A DNA stretch of 21,189 nucleotides from Mariprofundaceae bacterium (GTDB lineage: Bacteria; Pseudomonadota; Zetaproteobacteria; Mariprofundales; Mariprofundaceae), in contig JAUZQL010000263.1 in assembly GCA_030950975.1 (NCBI GenBank), positions 1 to 21,189 on the forward strand, written 5' to 3'. The notes beneath the pieces are model-generated. The model made no database searches. It was not told the origin of the DNA and was given only the letters and a program-made list of their open reading frames with translations. Below, one piece after another: positions 7,045 through 15,312 of the stretch. Numbering within the stretch: position 1 is the stretch's first letter; each line of letters starts with the position of its first letter. Made by a program: the position numbers and the translations under genes.

Positions 7045-10000
7045 TTACAGTGTCGCAGCGACTTCTTCAATGATGTAAAATTCAAAGGTATCACCTTCTT
7101 TCACATCATTGAATTTCTCAACACCAATACCACATTCATAACCTGATTTCACTTCTTTCACATCATCTTTAAAGCGACGCAAAGAAGCCAACTCACCATC
7201 ATAAATTAAGACATTATCACGTAATACACGAACCTTCGATCCACGTGTTACGTAACCTTCCGTGACATAAGCACCCGCAATCGCCCCCAGTTTTGGCACA
7301 GTAATCACTTGGCGAACTTCTGCTTCACCTGTAACTTTCTCAACTTGATCAGGTGATAATTCGCCAGCCATAGCTGCTCTCACATCATCAATCGCATCAT
7401 AAATGACTTTATAAAAGCGAATATCAATTTTGTGATCTGCGGCCAAACGCTTGGCTTTGGTTTCAGGGCGAACATTAAAACCAATCATCATGGCATGCGA
7501 TGCTTGTGCCAACATGACATCCGATTCAGTAATCGCACCGATGCCTTTATGTACAATTTTCACTTTGACATCATCCGTACCTAGTTTCACCAAGGATTCA
7601 GCCATGGCATCCACAGAACCCGATACATCACCCTTGATAATCACAGGGACTTCTGCCATATCACTCTTCACAGCCGCAAACAAATCATCAAAACTTGCAC
7701 GTTTGCTAGAAGCTTCTTTCAACTGACGTGATTGTTCCTTACGATAAGAAATAATATCACGAGCTTGACGGTCACTGGTCACAGTAACAATTTTTTCGCC
7801 TGCATCAGGCACAGATTCCAAACCTAACAACTCAAACGGTACGGATGGTCCAGCAGTACGATGTTGTACGGCATTTTCATCCACGATTGCACGGATGCGA
7901 CCTGTGACTGAACCAACCACCACAATATCGCCCTTTTTAAAGGTACCATTTTGAACCAAGACGGTTGCTACAGGACCACGACCACGATCCAAACGTGATT
8001 CAACCACCACACCACGACCGATGCCTTCAGGATTAGCACGTAATTCCAATATTTCAGTTTGTAATGCCAACATTTCTAACAAGTCATCCAAGCCTTGACC
8101 TGTACGTGCTGATACTTCAACAAAGATAGTATCACCACCCCACTCTTCAGAAAGAATGCCATGTTCAGATAATTGACGTTTAACATTTTCAGGGTTCGCG
8201 CCTTCTTTATCCATTTTATTGATAGCAACAATAATCGGTACACCAGCAGATTTTGCATGGTTCAACGCTTCAATAGTTTGAGGCATCACACCATCATCAG
8301 CTGCGACAACAAGAACGGCGACATCGGTTAAGTTGGCACCACGAGCACGCAAACTGGTGAAGGCTTCATGACCGGGTGTATCAACAAACACAACCCGTTC
8401 ACCACCATCAAGTTTCACCATGTAGGCACCAATATGTTGCGTGATACCACCTGCTTCACCCTCAGCAATCGTAGCTTTGCGTAAGGCATCCAAGATAGAT
8501 GTTTTACCATGATCCACATGACCCATCACAACGACAACAGGTGGGCGAGGGCTTAATAATTCTTCATCGACACCCGTTTCTTCAATCAGAATATCTTCCA
8601 CAGCAGCTTCATTGATGACTTTCGCTTTATGACCAAATTCTTCAACGACTAGCATCGCTGTGTCACTATCCAAATTATCATTGGATGTTACCACTATACC
8701 CATATTCATCAATTTCTTGACGACTTCAATCGTCTTAATGGCCATGCGACTCGCCAATTCAGAGACAACAATAGGGTTGGTGATTTCAACTTCACGAATT
8801 ACAAAATCTTCATCATCCTTCGTAATCGATTTCTTCATAAATCGACGGCGATCGCCCTTGGCAAGACGAGCCATCCGTTCTTCTTGTTGCGGCGTTAATA
8901 CTTCATTTCGCTTGGCAGAATAAGAACGACGTGCGGCTTTTTGACCCGGTGTTAAGCGGCGTTGCATAGGGCGTTGACCAGGCTGCCCAGAAAAACGACG
9001 TTTGACGGCTGTTGGTGCGGTTACAGGTTCTGTTGAGGCTGCACCAATATTCGGAGTTGTGCGACGACTTACTCCAGCTGTTGTTTGCCCTGGACGAGAT
9101 TGAACACCCGCAGATCGACGGTTGTTACGTGCCGCATTTTCACGGCGACGGTCATTGCGCTCTTTGGTGATTTTAGCTTCAATTTGTTTAATCGATGACT
9201 TAGGTGCTTTTGCGGCTGCAATTTGTGCAGGCGTTAAACCTTTACGAATAGTGGTACGAGGTTTTGTCGTGTTACGTGCTTGCTGACCCATAGGACGATT
9301 GGGGTTGGAACGTTGTTGACCCGTGGCAGGACGATTCGGATTTGCACGTTGTTGACCAGCAGGACGATTCGGATTTGCACGTTGTTGACCAGCAGGACGA
9401 TTCGGGTTTGCACGTTGTTGACCAGCAGGACGATTCGGATTTGCACGTTGTTGACCAGCGGCAGGACGATTCGGGTTTGGACGTGCTTGACCAACAGGAC
9501 GATTCGGATTTGCACGTTGAGAGCTTGGAGAACGATTTTGCGCTGTGTGAGCGACCAAACGTTTTGTTTTTTCTTCCATAATCTGCTTTTCAGCATCTTG
9601 TTTTTTCTTTTCCAAAGCTTGTTCTGCCAGTTTTGCAGGCGACAATGTATTACGAACGGGTGGTGTTACCTTTTTCCTCGGTGCTACAGTTTTTTTAACT
9701 ACATTTTTGCTTGCAGCTTCGACTTTAGATTTGTTATTTTGTTTTATCGTTGCCGCTTCTGTATGAATGACTTTAGTTTTGCTTAGGTCTGCACTTTTTT
9801 CTTTTATAGGTGCATCTTTTTTTGCTGTTACAGGCTTATCGACAGTAGCCTGTTTCAAAGAAAGTGTAGACTTTCCTGAAGGTTTTACATGACGACGGCG
9901 TGTCGCTACTTGAACCGTATGTCCTCGTCCGTCAGATGTGGCACTACGACCAGCACCTGAACGTGGCGATAAGGTTTTTCCCGAACCACCTGCAGCTTGA

Positions 10001-10161
10001 TCGCTTTGACTCAATGCTGTCTTAATCCGACGACTATCATCATCGTTTAACATTGTGGTTGGGCTATCTACAGCCACACCACAACGGGAAGCAGCTTTTT
10101 TAATATCTGCTACTTCTACTTTTAGTTCTTTTGCTAGTTCGAGCACGCGTTTATTCGCCAT
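7045..10161 (-). CDS. infB: Translation initiation factor IF-2, with NPNRP repeat linker
   Basis: GTPase that brings fMet-tRNA to the 30S subunit and promotes subunit joining. An IF2-N domain (RVLELAKELKVEVADIKKAAS) opens the protein. A long basic, low-complexity linker follows to about residue 430, with seven NPNRP-containing 11-12-residue repeats at residues 216-294. The C-terminal IF2-associated core then leads to the G domain: G1 GHVDHGKTS from residue 547, G2 GGITQHIGAY, G3 DTPGHEAF, G4 NKMD, G5 SARTGQG. Domains II, III and the fMet-tRNA-binding C2 domain (to FYIIEEVAATL) complete it. At 1038 residues it is longer than E. coli IF2 (890). The start MANKRVLEL overlaps the end of ylxR by 11 bases. 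E. coli makes shorter IF2 forms from internal starts; I could not establish whether that happens here. Confidence 0.97.
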   Translation of the reverse strand: MANKRVLELAKELKVEVADIKKAASRCGVAVDSPTTMLNDDDSRRIKTALSQSDQAAGGSGKTLSPRSGAGRSATSDGRGHTVQVATRRRHVKPSGKSTLSLKQATVDKPVTAKKDAPIKEKSADLSKTKVIHTEAATIKQNNKSKVEAASKNVVKKTVAPRKKVTPPVRNTLSPAKLAEQALEKKKQDAEKQIMEEKTKRLVAHTAQNRSPSSQRANPNRPVGQARPNPNRPAAGQQRANPNRPAGQQRANPNRPAGQQRANPNRPAGQQRANPNRPATGQQRSNPNRPMGQQARNTTKPRTTIRKGLTPAQIAAAKAPKSSIKQIEAKITKERNDRRRENAARNNRRSAGVQSRPGQTTAGVSRRTTPNIGAASTEPVTAPTAVKRRFSGQPGQRPMQRRLTPGQKAARRSYSAKRNEVLTPQQEERMARLAKGDRRRFMKKSITKDDEDFVIREVEITNPIVVSELASRMAIKTIEVVKKLMNMGIVVTSNDNLDSDTAMLVVEEFGHKAKVINEAAVEDILIEETGVDEELLSPRPPVVVVMGHVDHGKTSILDALRKATIAEGEAGGITQHIGAYMVKLDGGERVVFVDTPGHEAFTSLRARGANLTDVAVLVVAADDGVMPQTIEALNHAKSAGVPIIVAINKMDKEGANPENVKRQLSEHGILSEEWGGDTIFVEVSARTGQGLDDLLEMLALQTEILELRANPEGIGRGVVVESRLDRGRGPVATVLVQNGTFKKGDIVVVGSVTGRIRAIVDENAVQHRTAGPSVPFELLGLESVPDAGEKIVTVTSDRQARDIISYRKEQSRQLKEASSKRASFDDLFAAVKSDMAEVPVIIKGDVSGSVDAMAESLVKLGTDDVKVKIVHKGIGAITESDVMLAQASHAMMIGFNVRPETKAKRLAADHKIDIRFYKVIYDAIDDVRAAMAGELSPDQVEKVTGEAEVRQVITVPKLGAIAGAYVTEGYVTRGSKVRVLRDNVLIYDGELASLRRFKDDVKEVKSGYECGIGVEKFNDVKEGDTFEFYIIEEVAATL
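9280..9516 (-). repeat. Tandem 33-36 bp repeats within infB (NPNRP units)
   Basis: Seven consecutive units read R(A/P/S)NPNRP followed by (A/V/M)GQ-type ends, residues 216-294 of IF2. Units of 33 bp are nearly identical at DNA level; two units are extended by three bases (AAGQQ and ATGQQ). All changes keep frame, as expected of in-frame expansion by slippage or unequal crossover. Confidence 0.9.
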
Positions 10162-10765
10162 CGCTTACCTTACGTCCTTTTAAATGCCTATGCCAAATAC
10201 ACCATTGTTGCAGCTTTTCTGTTTGTCGAGAAACAGGTAAAGTTACCACAGACACTTTATCACGTTGAAAAACCTGTATCAGCCAGTCTTCTGATACATC
10301 ATCCAACGGTATTGTTTTTAATCTCATTTCATGTCGCTTTGCGACTGCATTCATGACTTGCCGTTGCAAAGCTGCCCCTGACTCATTAACCATGATTAAT
10401 AAGAGCGGCGCATTCTTCCACATTTGATGCATTACTGCATCCCTTCCTACACATGCGATTGATTTCAAGCGTATTAATTGCTCAATAATCGCTTTTTCCA
10501 ACACATTGTTCAAACGTTCTTTTAAAGCAAGCCATTGTGGCAAGGAAATATGACATTTGCGATACAACACGCCCAAACGTCGGTCATTCATGCTTGCCAA
10601 GCAGTCGCTTTGCATACATAGATAAGAACCACGCCCCGGAGCTTTTTGTAATACATCAGGCCACAATAGACCTGCATCATCAACAACCAAACGCAACATA
10701 TCTGCCTTAGGCATGCTTTGACGACATGCGAAACAGCTTCTTTCTACACTGCGTTTATTTGTCAT
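10151..10765 (-). CDS. ylxR: YlxR (DUF448) RNA-binding protein with C-terminal L7Ae-like domain
   Basis: The N-terminal 80 or so residues are a YlxR/DUF448 domain: RSCFACRQSMPKADMLRLV with a Cys pair, then the conserved APGRGSYLC block followed by DC. The remaining part (about residues 100-190) has the alternating hydrophobic pattern of an L7Ae/L30e-like fold, including KSIACVGRDAVMHQM and APLLLIMVNES, as found in longer DUF448 proteins; this second assignment is from pattern and is less certain. The position between nusA and infB is the classic ylxR locus. The family binds RNA and has been linked to RNase P and transcription control in some bacteria. I use the ATG at 10765, one base after the nusA stop, rather than a TTG at 10801. 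The 3' end overlaps infB by 11 bases. Confidence 0.88.
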   Translation of the reverse strand: MTNKRSVERSCFACRQSMPKADMLRLVVDDAGLLWPDVLQKAPGRGSYLCMQSDCLASMNDRRLGVLYRKCHISLPQWLALKERLNNVLEKAIIEQLIRLKSIACVGRDAVMHQMWKNAPLLLIMVNESGAALQRQVMNAVAKRHEMRLKTIPLDDVSEDWLIQVFQRDKVSVVTLPVSRQTEKLQQWCIWHRHLKGRKVSDGE

Positions 10766-10766
10766 G

Positions 10767-12227
10767 TTAGGCAAACCAGCCGCAAGCCTCACGCGCTGCA
10801 AGAATTAATTTTTCAGGTGTTTCAATCCCTGAAATACCTTTTAAATCATCCAAATCAGCATCGGCTAAAGCTTTGGCGGTTAAAATATTGCTTTCCGCTA
10901 ATTGGGCAGCAATGTCACGCGTCATATCAGGCAAGTCCAACAAAGAGATGTCATTTTCATCGTCTTTCGCTGTTTGTAAGGCTTGATCCAATAAGCTGTT
11001 ACGCGCACGTTTTTGAATTTCTTGCGCCAAGCTTTCGTCCAAACCTTCAACCAATTGCAAATCTGCTACTTCGCAATATGCCAAATCATCCAATGATAAA
11101 AAACCTTCAGCTACCAATAAATTAGCAAAATCTTCATCCACATCCAAGCATGACATAAAGGACTCTTTCGCTGAGCTTGTTTCTTCCGCACGTTTTTCAG
11201 CTTCTTGCCCTGTTGTCATCAATTCAATATGCCAACCTGTTAACTCAGAAGCCAAACGTACGTTTTGACCACGTTTACCAATCGCAATCGCTAAATTATC
11301 TTCATTGACAGCGACTTCGATGGTGTTGTTTTCTTCATCTACCAACACACGTTCAACTTCCGCTGGTGATAAAGCATTGACGACAAATTCAGCTGGGTTT
11401 TCTGTCCATTCAATAATATCCACACGTTCGCCATGGAGTTCATTGACAATGGCTTGAACACGCGCACCACGCATGCCCACACAAGCACCCACAGGATCAA
11501 TGCCGGGTTCCATTGAAATGACTGCGATTTTACTGCGTGAACCAGGGTCACGAGAAATGGCTTGAATCGTCACTAAATCATCTTGAATTTCAGGCACTTC
11601 TTGTTCAAAAAGTTTTAACACCATGCCAGCATCAGCGCGTGAAATGAATATCAAAGCCCCTTTCGCTTGATTGCGTACTTCACGCAAATACGCACGAACA
11701 CGATCACCTTGTCGATACGATTCACGTGGCAATAAATCTTCACGGTACATCACCGCTTCACCACGACCTAAATCGACATAAACATTGCCACGTTCAACAC
11801 GCTTCACAATACCCGTAACAATCTCACCTACTTGTGGCTCATATTCAGCAACAATACGATTGCGTTCTGCTTCACGAATTTTTTGATTGATGACTTGTTT
11901 GGCTGTTTGAGCGGCAATGCGTCCTAATTCAATCGATGGTAAAGGGGTACGGAATACAGTACCAATTTCCGCATCAGCTTTCAGTGCTAAGGCTTCTTCT
12001 AATGTTAATTCATTTTCCTCATCTTCAACTTCTTCCACTGTGATACGAACATGGAATAAACAAATTTCGCCTGATGTTTGATCCATCTTAGCATCCAATG
12101 CTTTGGTGCCGTAAGTACGACGAGCAGCCGTCTTGATGGCCTGTTCCATTGCATCAATAACAAGCTCGCGATCCACTGATTTCTCACGTGCTACGGCATC
12201 AGCAACCTGCATCATATCAACACCCAT
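10767..12227 (-). CDS. nusA: Transcription termination/antitermination factor NusA
   Basis: Binds RNA polymerase and modulates pausing, intrinsic and Rho termination, and rRNA antitermination. Order of domains: NusA-N (residues 1 to about 130, DAMEQAIKTAARRTYG), S1 (about 135-200, GEIVTGIVKRVERGNVYVDLGRGEA), then KH1 and KH2 (about 230-345, with DPVGACVGMRGARVQAIVNEL and AIAIGKRGQNVRLASEL). Two C-terminal acidic helix-hairpin-helix repeats follow (from about 365 and 430 to the end), as in E. coli, whereas many bacteria lack them. The 486 residues fit the long form. The start at 12227 (MGVDMMQVADAVAREK) lies 21 bases after rimP; M5 is a possible alternative. NusA often autoregulates this operon; the hairpin in the rimP leader is a candidate site. 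Confidence 0.97.
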   Translation of the reverse strand: MGVDMMQVADAVAREKSVDRELVIDAMEQAIKTAARRTYGTKALDAKMDQTSGEICLFHVRITVEEVEDEENELTLEEALALKADAEIGTVFRTPLPSIELGRIAAQTAKQVINQKIREAERNRIVAEYEPQVGEIVTGIVKRVERGNVYVDLGRGEAVMYREDLLPRESYRQGDRVRAYLREVRNQAKGALIFISRADAGMVLKLFEQEVPEIQDDLVTIQAISRDPGSRSKIAVISMEPGIDPVGACVGMRGARVQAIVNELHGERVDIIEWTENPAEFVVNALSPAEVERVLVDEENNTIEVAVNEDNLAIAIGKRGQNVRLASELTGWHIELMTTGQEAEKRAEETSSAKESFMSCLDVDEDFANLLVAEGFLSLDDLAYCEVADLQLVEGLDESLAQEIQKRARNSLLDQALQTAKDDENDISLLDLPDMTRDIAAQLAESNILTAKALADADLDDLKGISGIETPEKLILAAREACGWFA

Positions 12228-12248
12228 TATGGTAAACCCCGTTATGAC

Positions 12249-12728
12249 TCATCTCTTATTTACTTTTTGTGCTTTGGAAATTGCTTTCCAATTGATTGTA
12301 CGTATTACTTTTACAACATCATTGATGATAAAATGATGTACCTTTCCTTTGTCATCTCGAATAGAAAAACGATCGCCATTCAAACCTAGATTTTCACCTT
12401 CAATGGCAGGCGGGTTTTCTTGTACAACTTTTAACCAGTCGCCTAAGTAACGATCAAAATCAGCTTGCGTTTGCAAAGGCCATTCAAAACCGGGTGTGGT
12501 GACTTCGAGTTGATATTTACCAACAACCACATCCTCTACGTCCATTTGCAAGCCCAAACCACGACTCATGCGAACCAATTCATCGGATGATACGCCACCA
12601 CGTCGATCCACGATAACTTTTACCAAGCGACTTCGGGAACCACCATCCATCACAATTTTTAGGATTTCCATGGATAATTCTTCAGCAATTGGCGTTGCCA
12701 ACGCTTGAACTTGATCTTCTAGGCTCAT
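12249..12728 (-). CDS. rimP: Ribosome maturation factor RimP
   Basis: Needed for 30S subunit assembly; it binds the maturing 30S particle near S12. The sequence has the RimP N-domain pattern (MSLEDQVQALATPIAEELSMEIL...VDRRGGVSSDELVRMSRGLGLQMD), followed by YQLEVTTPGFEWPLQTQADFDRYLGDWLKV. This corresponds to the conserved LEVSSPGLDRPL block, with EWPL replacing DRPL. A C-terminal SH3-like domain (ENLGLNGDRFSI...HHFIINDVVKVI) ends it. About 159 residues is normal. I use the ATG at 12728; the longer reading from a GTG at 12776 would begin inside a terminator-like hairpin and adds residues foreign to the family. First gene of the nusA-infB operon. Confidence 0.93.
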   Translation of the reverse strand: MSLEDQVQALATPIAEELSMEILKIVMDGGSRSRLVKVIVDRRGGVSSDELVRMSRGLGLQMDVEDVVVGKYQLEVTTPGFEWPLQTQADFDRYLGDWLKVVQENPPAIEGENLGLNGDRFSIRDDKGKVHHFIINDVVKVIRTINWKAISKAQKVNKR

Positions 12729-12747
12729 TTCATTACCCCATAAAAAC

Positions 12748-12774
12748 AAAAAAAGCGAGCCTCGGCTCACTTTC
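12748..12774 (-). terminator. Intrinsic-terminator-like hairpin in the rimP leader
   Basis: On the minus strand, AAAGUGAGCC pairs with GGCUCGCUUU (one G-U pair) around a very tight CGAG loop and runs into seven U residues at 12754-12748. This is a textbook intrinsic terminator 20 bases before the rimP start. No minus-strand gene lies upstream of it for several kilobases, so it would attenuate the rimP operon rather than end another gene. Confidence 0.65.
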
Positions 12775-12784
12775 ACGGCGGCAA

Positions 12785-12813
12785 ATGATATGGATTGCCT
12801 TTACAATAAGCAA
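12785..12813 (-). promoter_or_regulatory. Candidate sigma70 promoter for the rimP operon
   Basis: TTGCTT (12813-12808), a 17-base spacer and TATCAT (12790-12785) on the minus strand. The -10 matches five of six consensus positions, the -35 three of six. The expected start, near 12778, would place the terminator-like hairpin at the very 5' end of the mRNA. Seen by eye only; a longer transcript from another promoter is equally possible. Confidence 0.35.
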
Positions 12814-12867
12814 GATTTAATAGATTCGTTTGTTTGATGACGATAAAAATATATGCTGTTACAGTCA

Positions 12868-12887
12868 TTCAAGTATGCATACTTGAA
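12868..12887. promoter_or_regulatory. 20-bp perfect palindrome, candidate operator
   Basis: TTCAAGTATGCATACTTGAA is identical to its own reverse complement. It sits in the divergent region between rimP and the JAMM gene, about 140 and 165 bases from the two starts. Its right arm also forms part of a second stem (CTTGAAAGGCT at 12882-12892 with AGCCTCAAG at 12900-12908, with a two-base bulge). With no loop and no T-tract it resembles a dimeric repressor site more than a terminator. Confidence 0.5.
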
Positions 12888-13051
12888 AGGCTCGTTATTA
12901 GCCTCAAGCGTTTGTATCGAGGGTCTGTTGTTTCAAACGTATCATAATGTTTAACGGGGAACTTATTGAGCGAATTTATTGGCAATTATGAATGCGGTGA
13001 TAGTTTGCCAATCAATTTTTACGAGCAAACCTGTGTCAAAGGAGATTCAAT
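12888..13051. other. Remainder of the divergent intergenic region
   Basis: The whole gap between the rimP start and the JAMM start is about 320 bases. Besides the palindrome, promoter candidate and hairpin listed separately, this part holds a short inverted repeat CGTTTG (12909-12914) / CAAACG (12934-12939), and the Shine-Dalgarno AAAGGAG (13038-13044), seven bases before the TTG start at 13052. I see no tRNA; the metY gene that precedes rimP in E. coli is absent. Confidence 0.5.
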
Positions 13052-13558
13052 TTGCCCTTATCAGAATATGAACCAGCACGATTTCGTAGCCCTGAATATA
13101 TGGCTGTATGGAGTGAACACATCGCAGAACAAGCATGTTCTATCACTGCGGATGCCATAGAAAATATGAAGTCGATAGCGGTGTTGGGTTACCCAAATGA
13201 GGTGTGTGGTCTTTTGTTGGGTCATATAAATCAACAAGGTTGGTGTGTTTCTTCAGTACGACAGCTTGCTAATCTGAATACAGATCGAGCAGCCGATCGT
13301 TTTCAACTCGATCCCAAGGGCTATCAAGCGGTGGATGTTGAAATTCGCAACAGTGATGTGGAAATTATTGGTGTTTTTCACTCACACCCTGATTGCCCTG
13401 CTAAACCTTCACCCACAGATTTAGACGGTGCGTGGGAAGGTTTTTTATATCCTATTGTGAGTGTATGCGATGGCGAAGTAAGGGATGTTCGTTACTGGGA
13501 ACCGCATGATGATACACAACAATTTCACCCCGTGTTCGTACAGGAAAAAAACGTATGA
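13052..13558 (+). CDS. JAMM/MPN+ metalloprotease (M67, Mec/JAB-like)
   Basis: Predicted zinc metalloprotease or deubiquitinase-like isopeptidase. The JAMM motif is complete: Glu50 in PNEVCGLLLG, then HSHPDCPAKPSPTD giving His110, His112, Ser120 and Asp123. Bacterial M67 relatives include Mec, which removes cysteine from a sulfur-carrier protein, and enzymes acting on ubiquitin-like tails. No ThiS/MoaD/CysO-like carrier or E1-like gene is adjacent, so the substrate is unknown. The start is a TTG with AAAGGAG seven bases upstream; this gives a 28-residue extension before the usual domain start (about SITADAIENM). An ATG at 13100 has no ribosome-binding site. Its stop overlaps the next gene as ATGA, so it is translationally coupled to the TPR lipoprotein and heads the lolB-ispE-prs unit. 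Confidence 0.9.
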   Translation: MPLSEYEPARFRSPEYMAVWSEHIAEQACSITADAIENMKSIAVLGYPNEVCGLLLGHINQQGWCVSSVRQLANLNTDRAADRFQLDPKGYQAVDVEIRNSDVEIIGVFHSHPDCPAKPSPTDLDGAWEGFLYPIVSVCDGEVRDVRYWEPHDDTQQFHPVFVQEKNV

Positions 13559-15309
13559 AATTATTTTTATGGAGTTTCATGCTGCTTGCAGTATCGGGAT
13601 GTTCAAGCATTGAAAAGAAACAGGTCGCAGTCGACAAAAAGCCCGTGAAGGTTGTTCAACAGCCACAAACTACGGACTTCATGCACTATAGCCCTCGTTT
13701 TCTTTACATGGCAGCACGCAGCGCATTGCAAGAGAACCATCATCATCTAGCGATGCAATTTTTAGAAGCCTTGAATCAAAAGTTGTCGCATGCCAAAGGC
13801 GAAGATAAATGGACGATTGAACCTCGTTTGCAGTTGGTTCAATTATGGTTAAAATATAAAAAGTATGATCAAAGCATCGCTTTATTGAAACCCTTGTTGG
13901 CACATTATCCAATGGTTAAAAATCAACAAGACGACCATGTTTTACGCCTTCATACCTTATATGCACGGGTGTTGGCAGCGCAAAGTCAATATGCAGATGC
14001 CTTGGATGAATTAACACGCATATTAAGTGTATTTCCTGATTTTTTACCCGCAAGACATTTACAAATTGCCTTGTTTATGGAAAGCAAACAATGGGCTTTA
14101 GCTCACATTGCCATTCAAACAGCGTTTCAACGTCATGATACAGCCATGTTAAGAAAATTAGATGCGGATGTTTTTTTGTATGAAAAGAAATATGCGCAAG
14201 CACTGAAATCACTTGAAAAAATGCAGCAACTTGCCCCTGATGATGGTGACGTTCCCTTATTACAAAGTCATGTTGCCATACAGCAAGGTGATGTAAAACA
14301 AGCCCGACATTATTTGAAAACGTTTTTATCATCGCATCCCGATAATATGCGTGTAAAAAATGAATTAGCTGCTTTGTATATTCGTGCGGGCAATACCAAA
14401 GATGCTATTCGTTTGTATCAAGAATTGGCAGCAAGTGTGCCTGACAATGCTGCAATAGCTTCAGCACTAGGTGTATTATTTTATCAACAAAAACAAATCA
14501 AACAAGCCAAAGTCTATTTTGAGCATGCCTACAAACTTCAACCGAAAGGGCATGGACATGCCTTTTATCTAGCAGCGAGTTTGGAATATTTGAAACAATC
14601 AGAACGCGCTCGTGCTTTATATCAACAAGTACCTGAAGGGGATGGTTTATGGGTTGAAGCTCAACTGCGTTTGGCAGGCATGGATTTCCTTGATAAAAAG
14701 TTTGATTTAGTACAACAACGCCTACTTCCATTGTTAAAAGATTACCCAGAAAGCAAGCATGCTTGGATTTTATTATCATCAAGTTACTTGAATCAAAAAG
14801 AGTATCAAAAGCTATTGGATACAAGCGAAGAAGGTGCTTTATTAGCTCATCCTTCTCCTCGTTTCATGCTCAATAGAGCCATCGCACTGGAACATTTCAA
14901 ACGTTATCAAGATGTGGAAAAAACACTCAAACAAGTGATTCAAGAGCATCCTAAAAATACGGAAGCATTGAATTTTCTAGGTTATACGTATGCAGAACAA
15001 GGCATTCAATTAAATAAAGCCAAGTCCTATATTGAAAAAGCACTTCAGTTGAAACCTAATGATGGCTATTACTTGGATTCTTTGGCGTGGGTGTATTATC
15101 AACAAGGGCAATATCAGCAAGCGATTAAGTTGCAACGTCAATCATTAGCAATCATCAAAGATGATGCCACCATGCAGGAACACTTGGGTGATATGTTATG
15201 GAAATCAGGTCAGCATAATGCTGCCATTCAACAGTGGAAGTTGGCAATCACATTGAAACCAGAAAAGCCTAAAGTATTGCAATATAAAATAAAACATGGT
15301 TTGCAATAA
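13555..15309 (+). CDS. TPR-repeat outer-membrane lipoprotein
   Basis: The signal peptide MKLFLWSFMLLAVSGCSS has lipobox VSGC; Ser at +2 favours outer-membrane sorting by Lol. The rest (584 residues in all) is helical tetratricopeptide repeats, visible from about residue 45 and clearest from about 200 to 570. Examples are AKVYFEHAYKLQP, GYTYAEQG, AKSYIEKALQLKPNDGYYLDSLAWVYY and GDMLWKSGQHNAAIQQWKLAITLKP. A TPR protein of this size directly upstream of lolB is known from Pseudomonas (PA4667 position), and this is probably its counterpart. No precise function is established; a scaffold or assembly role in the envelope is inferred from the TPRs and lipid anchor. The start overlaps the JAMM gene stop, and lolB follows three bases after its own stop. 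Confidence 0.88.
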   Translation: MKLFLWSFMLLAVSGCSSIEKKQVAVDKKPVKVVQQPQTTDFMHYSPRFLYMAARSALQENHHHLAMQFLEALNQKLSHAKGEDKWTIEPRLQLVQLWLKYKKYDQSIALLKPLLAHYPMVKNQQDDHVLRLHTLYARVLAAQSQYADALDELTRILSVFPDFLPARHLQIALFMESKQWALAHIAIQTAFQRHDTAMLRKLDADVFLYEKKYAQALKSLEKMQQLAPDDGDVPLLQSHVAIQQGDVKQARHYLKTFLSSHPDNMRVKNELAALYIRAGNTKDAIRLYQELAASVPDNAAIASALGVLFYQQKQIKQAKVYFEHAYKLQPKGHGHAFYLAASLEYLKQSERARALYQQVPEGDGLWVEAQLRLAGMDFLDKKFDLVQQRLLPLLKDYPESKHAWILLSSSYLNQKEYQKLLDTSEEGALLAHPSPRFMLNRAIALEHFKRYQDVEKTLKQVIQEHPKNTEALNFLGYTYAEQGIQLNKAKSYIEKALQLKPNDGYYLDSLAWVYYQQGQYQQAIKLQRQSLAIIKDDATMQEHLGDMLWKSGQHNAAIQQWKLAITLKPEKPKVLQYKIKHGLQ

Positions 15310-15312
15310 ACA

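Noticed and set aside
9280..9516. CRISPR-like array
   Set aside because: The 33-bp units are tandem with no unique spacers, and they encode the NPNRP tract of IF2 in frame.
9280..9786. Plus-strand reading frames with repeated ICTLLTSRTIR and VVDQQDDSDLH units
   Set aside because: They are antisense images of the infB repeat; 33-bp units keep all frames open. They have no ribosome-binding site or domain.
10770..10801. Longer ylxR from TTG at 10801
   Set aside because: It would overlap the nusA end; the ATG at 10765, one base after the nusA stop, starts directly before the DUF448 domain.
12729..12776. Longer rimP from GTG at 12776
   Set aside because: The start lies in the terminator-like hairpin and the extra residues (KVSRGSLFLFLWGNE) do not fit RimP; ATG at 12728 matches the family.
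12966..13160. Small plus-strand frame from a TTG upstream of the JAMM gene
   Set aside because: It overlaps the JAMM gene in another frame and lacks a ribosome-binding site and any recognisable domain.
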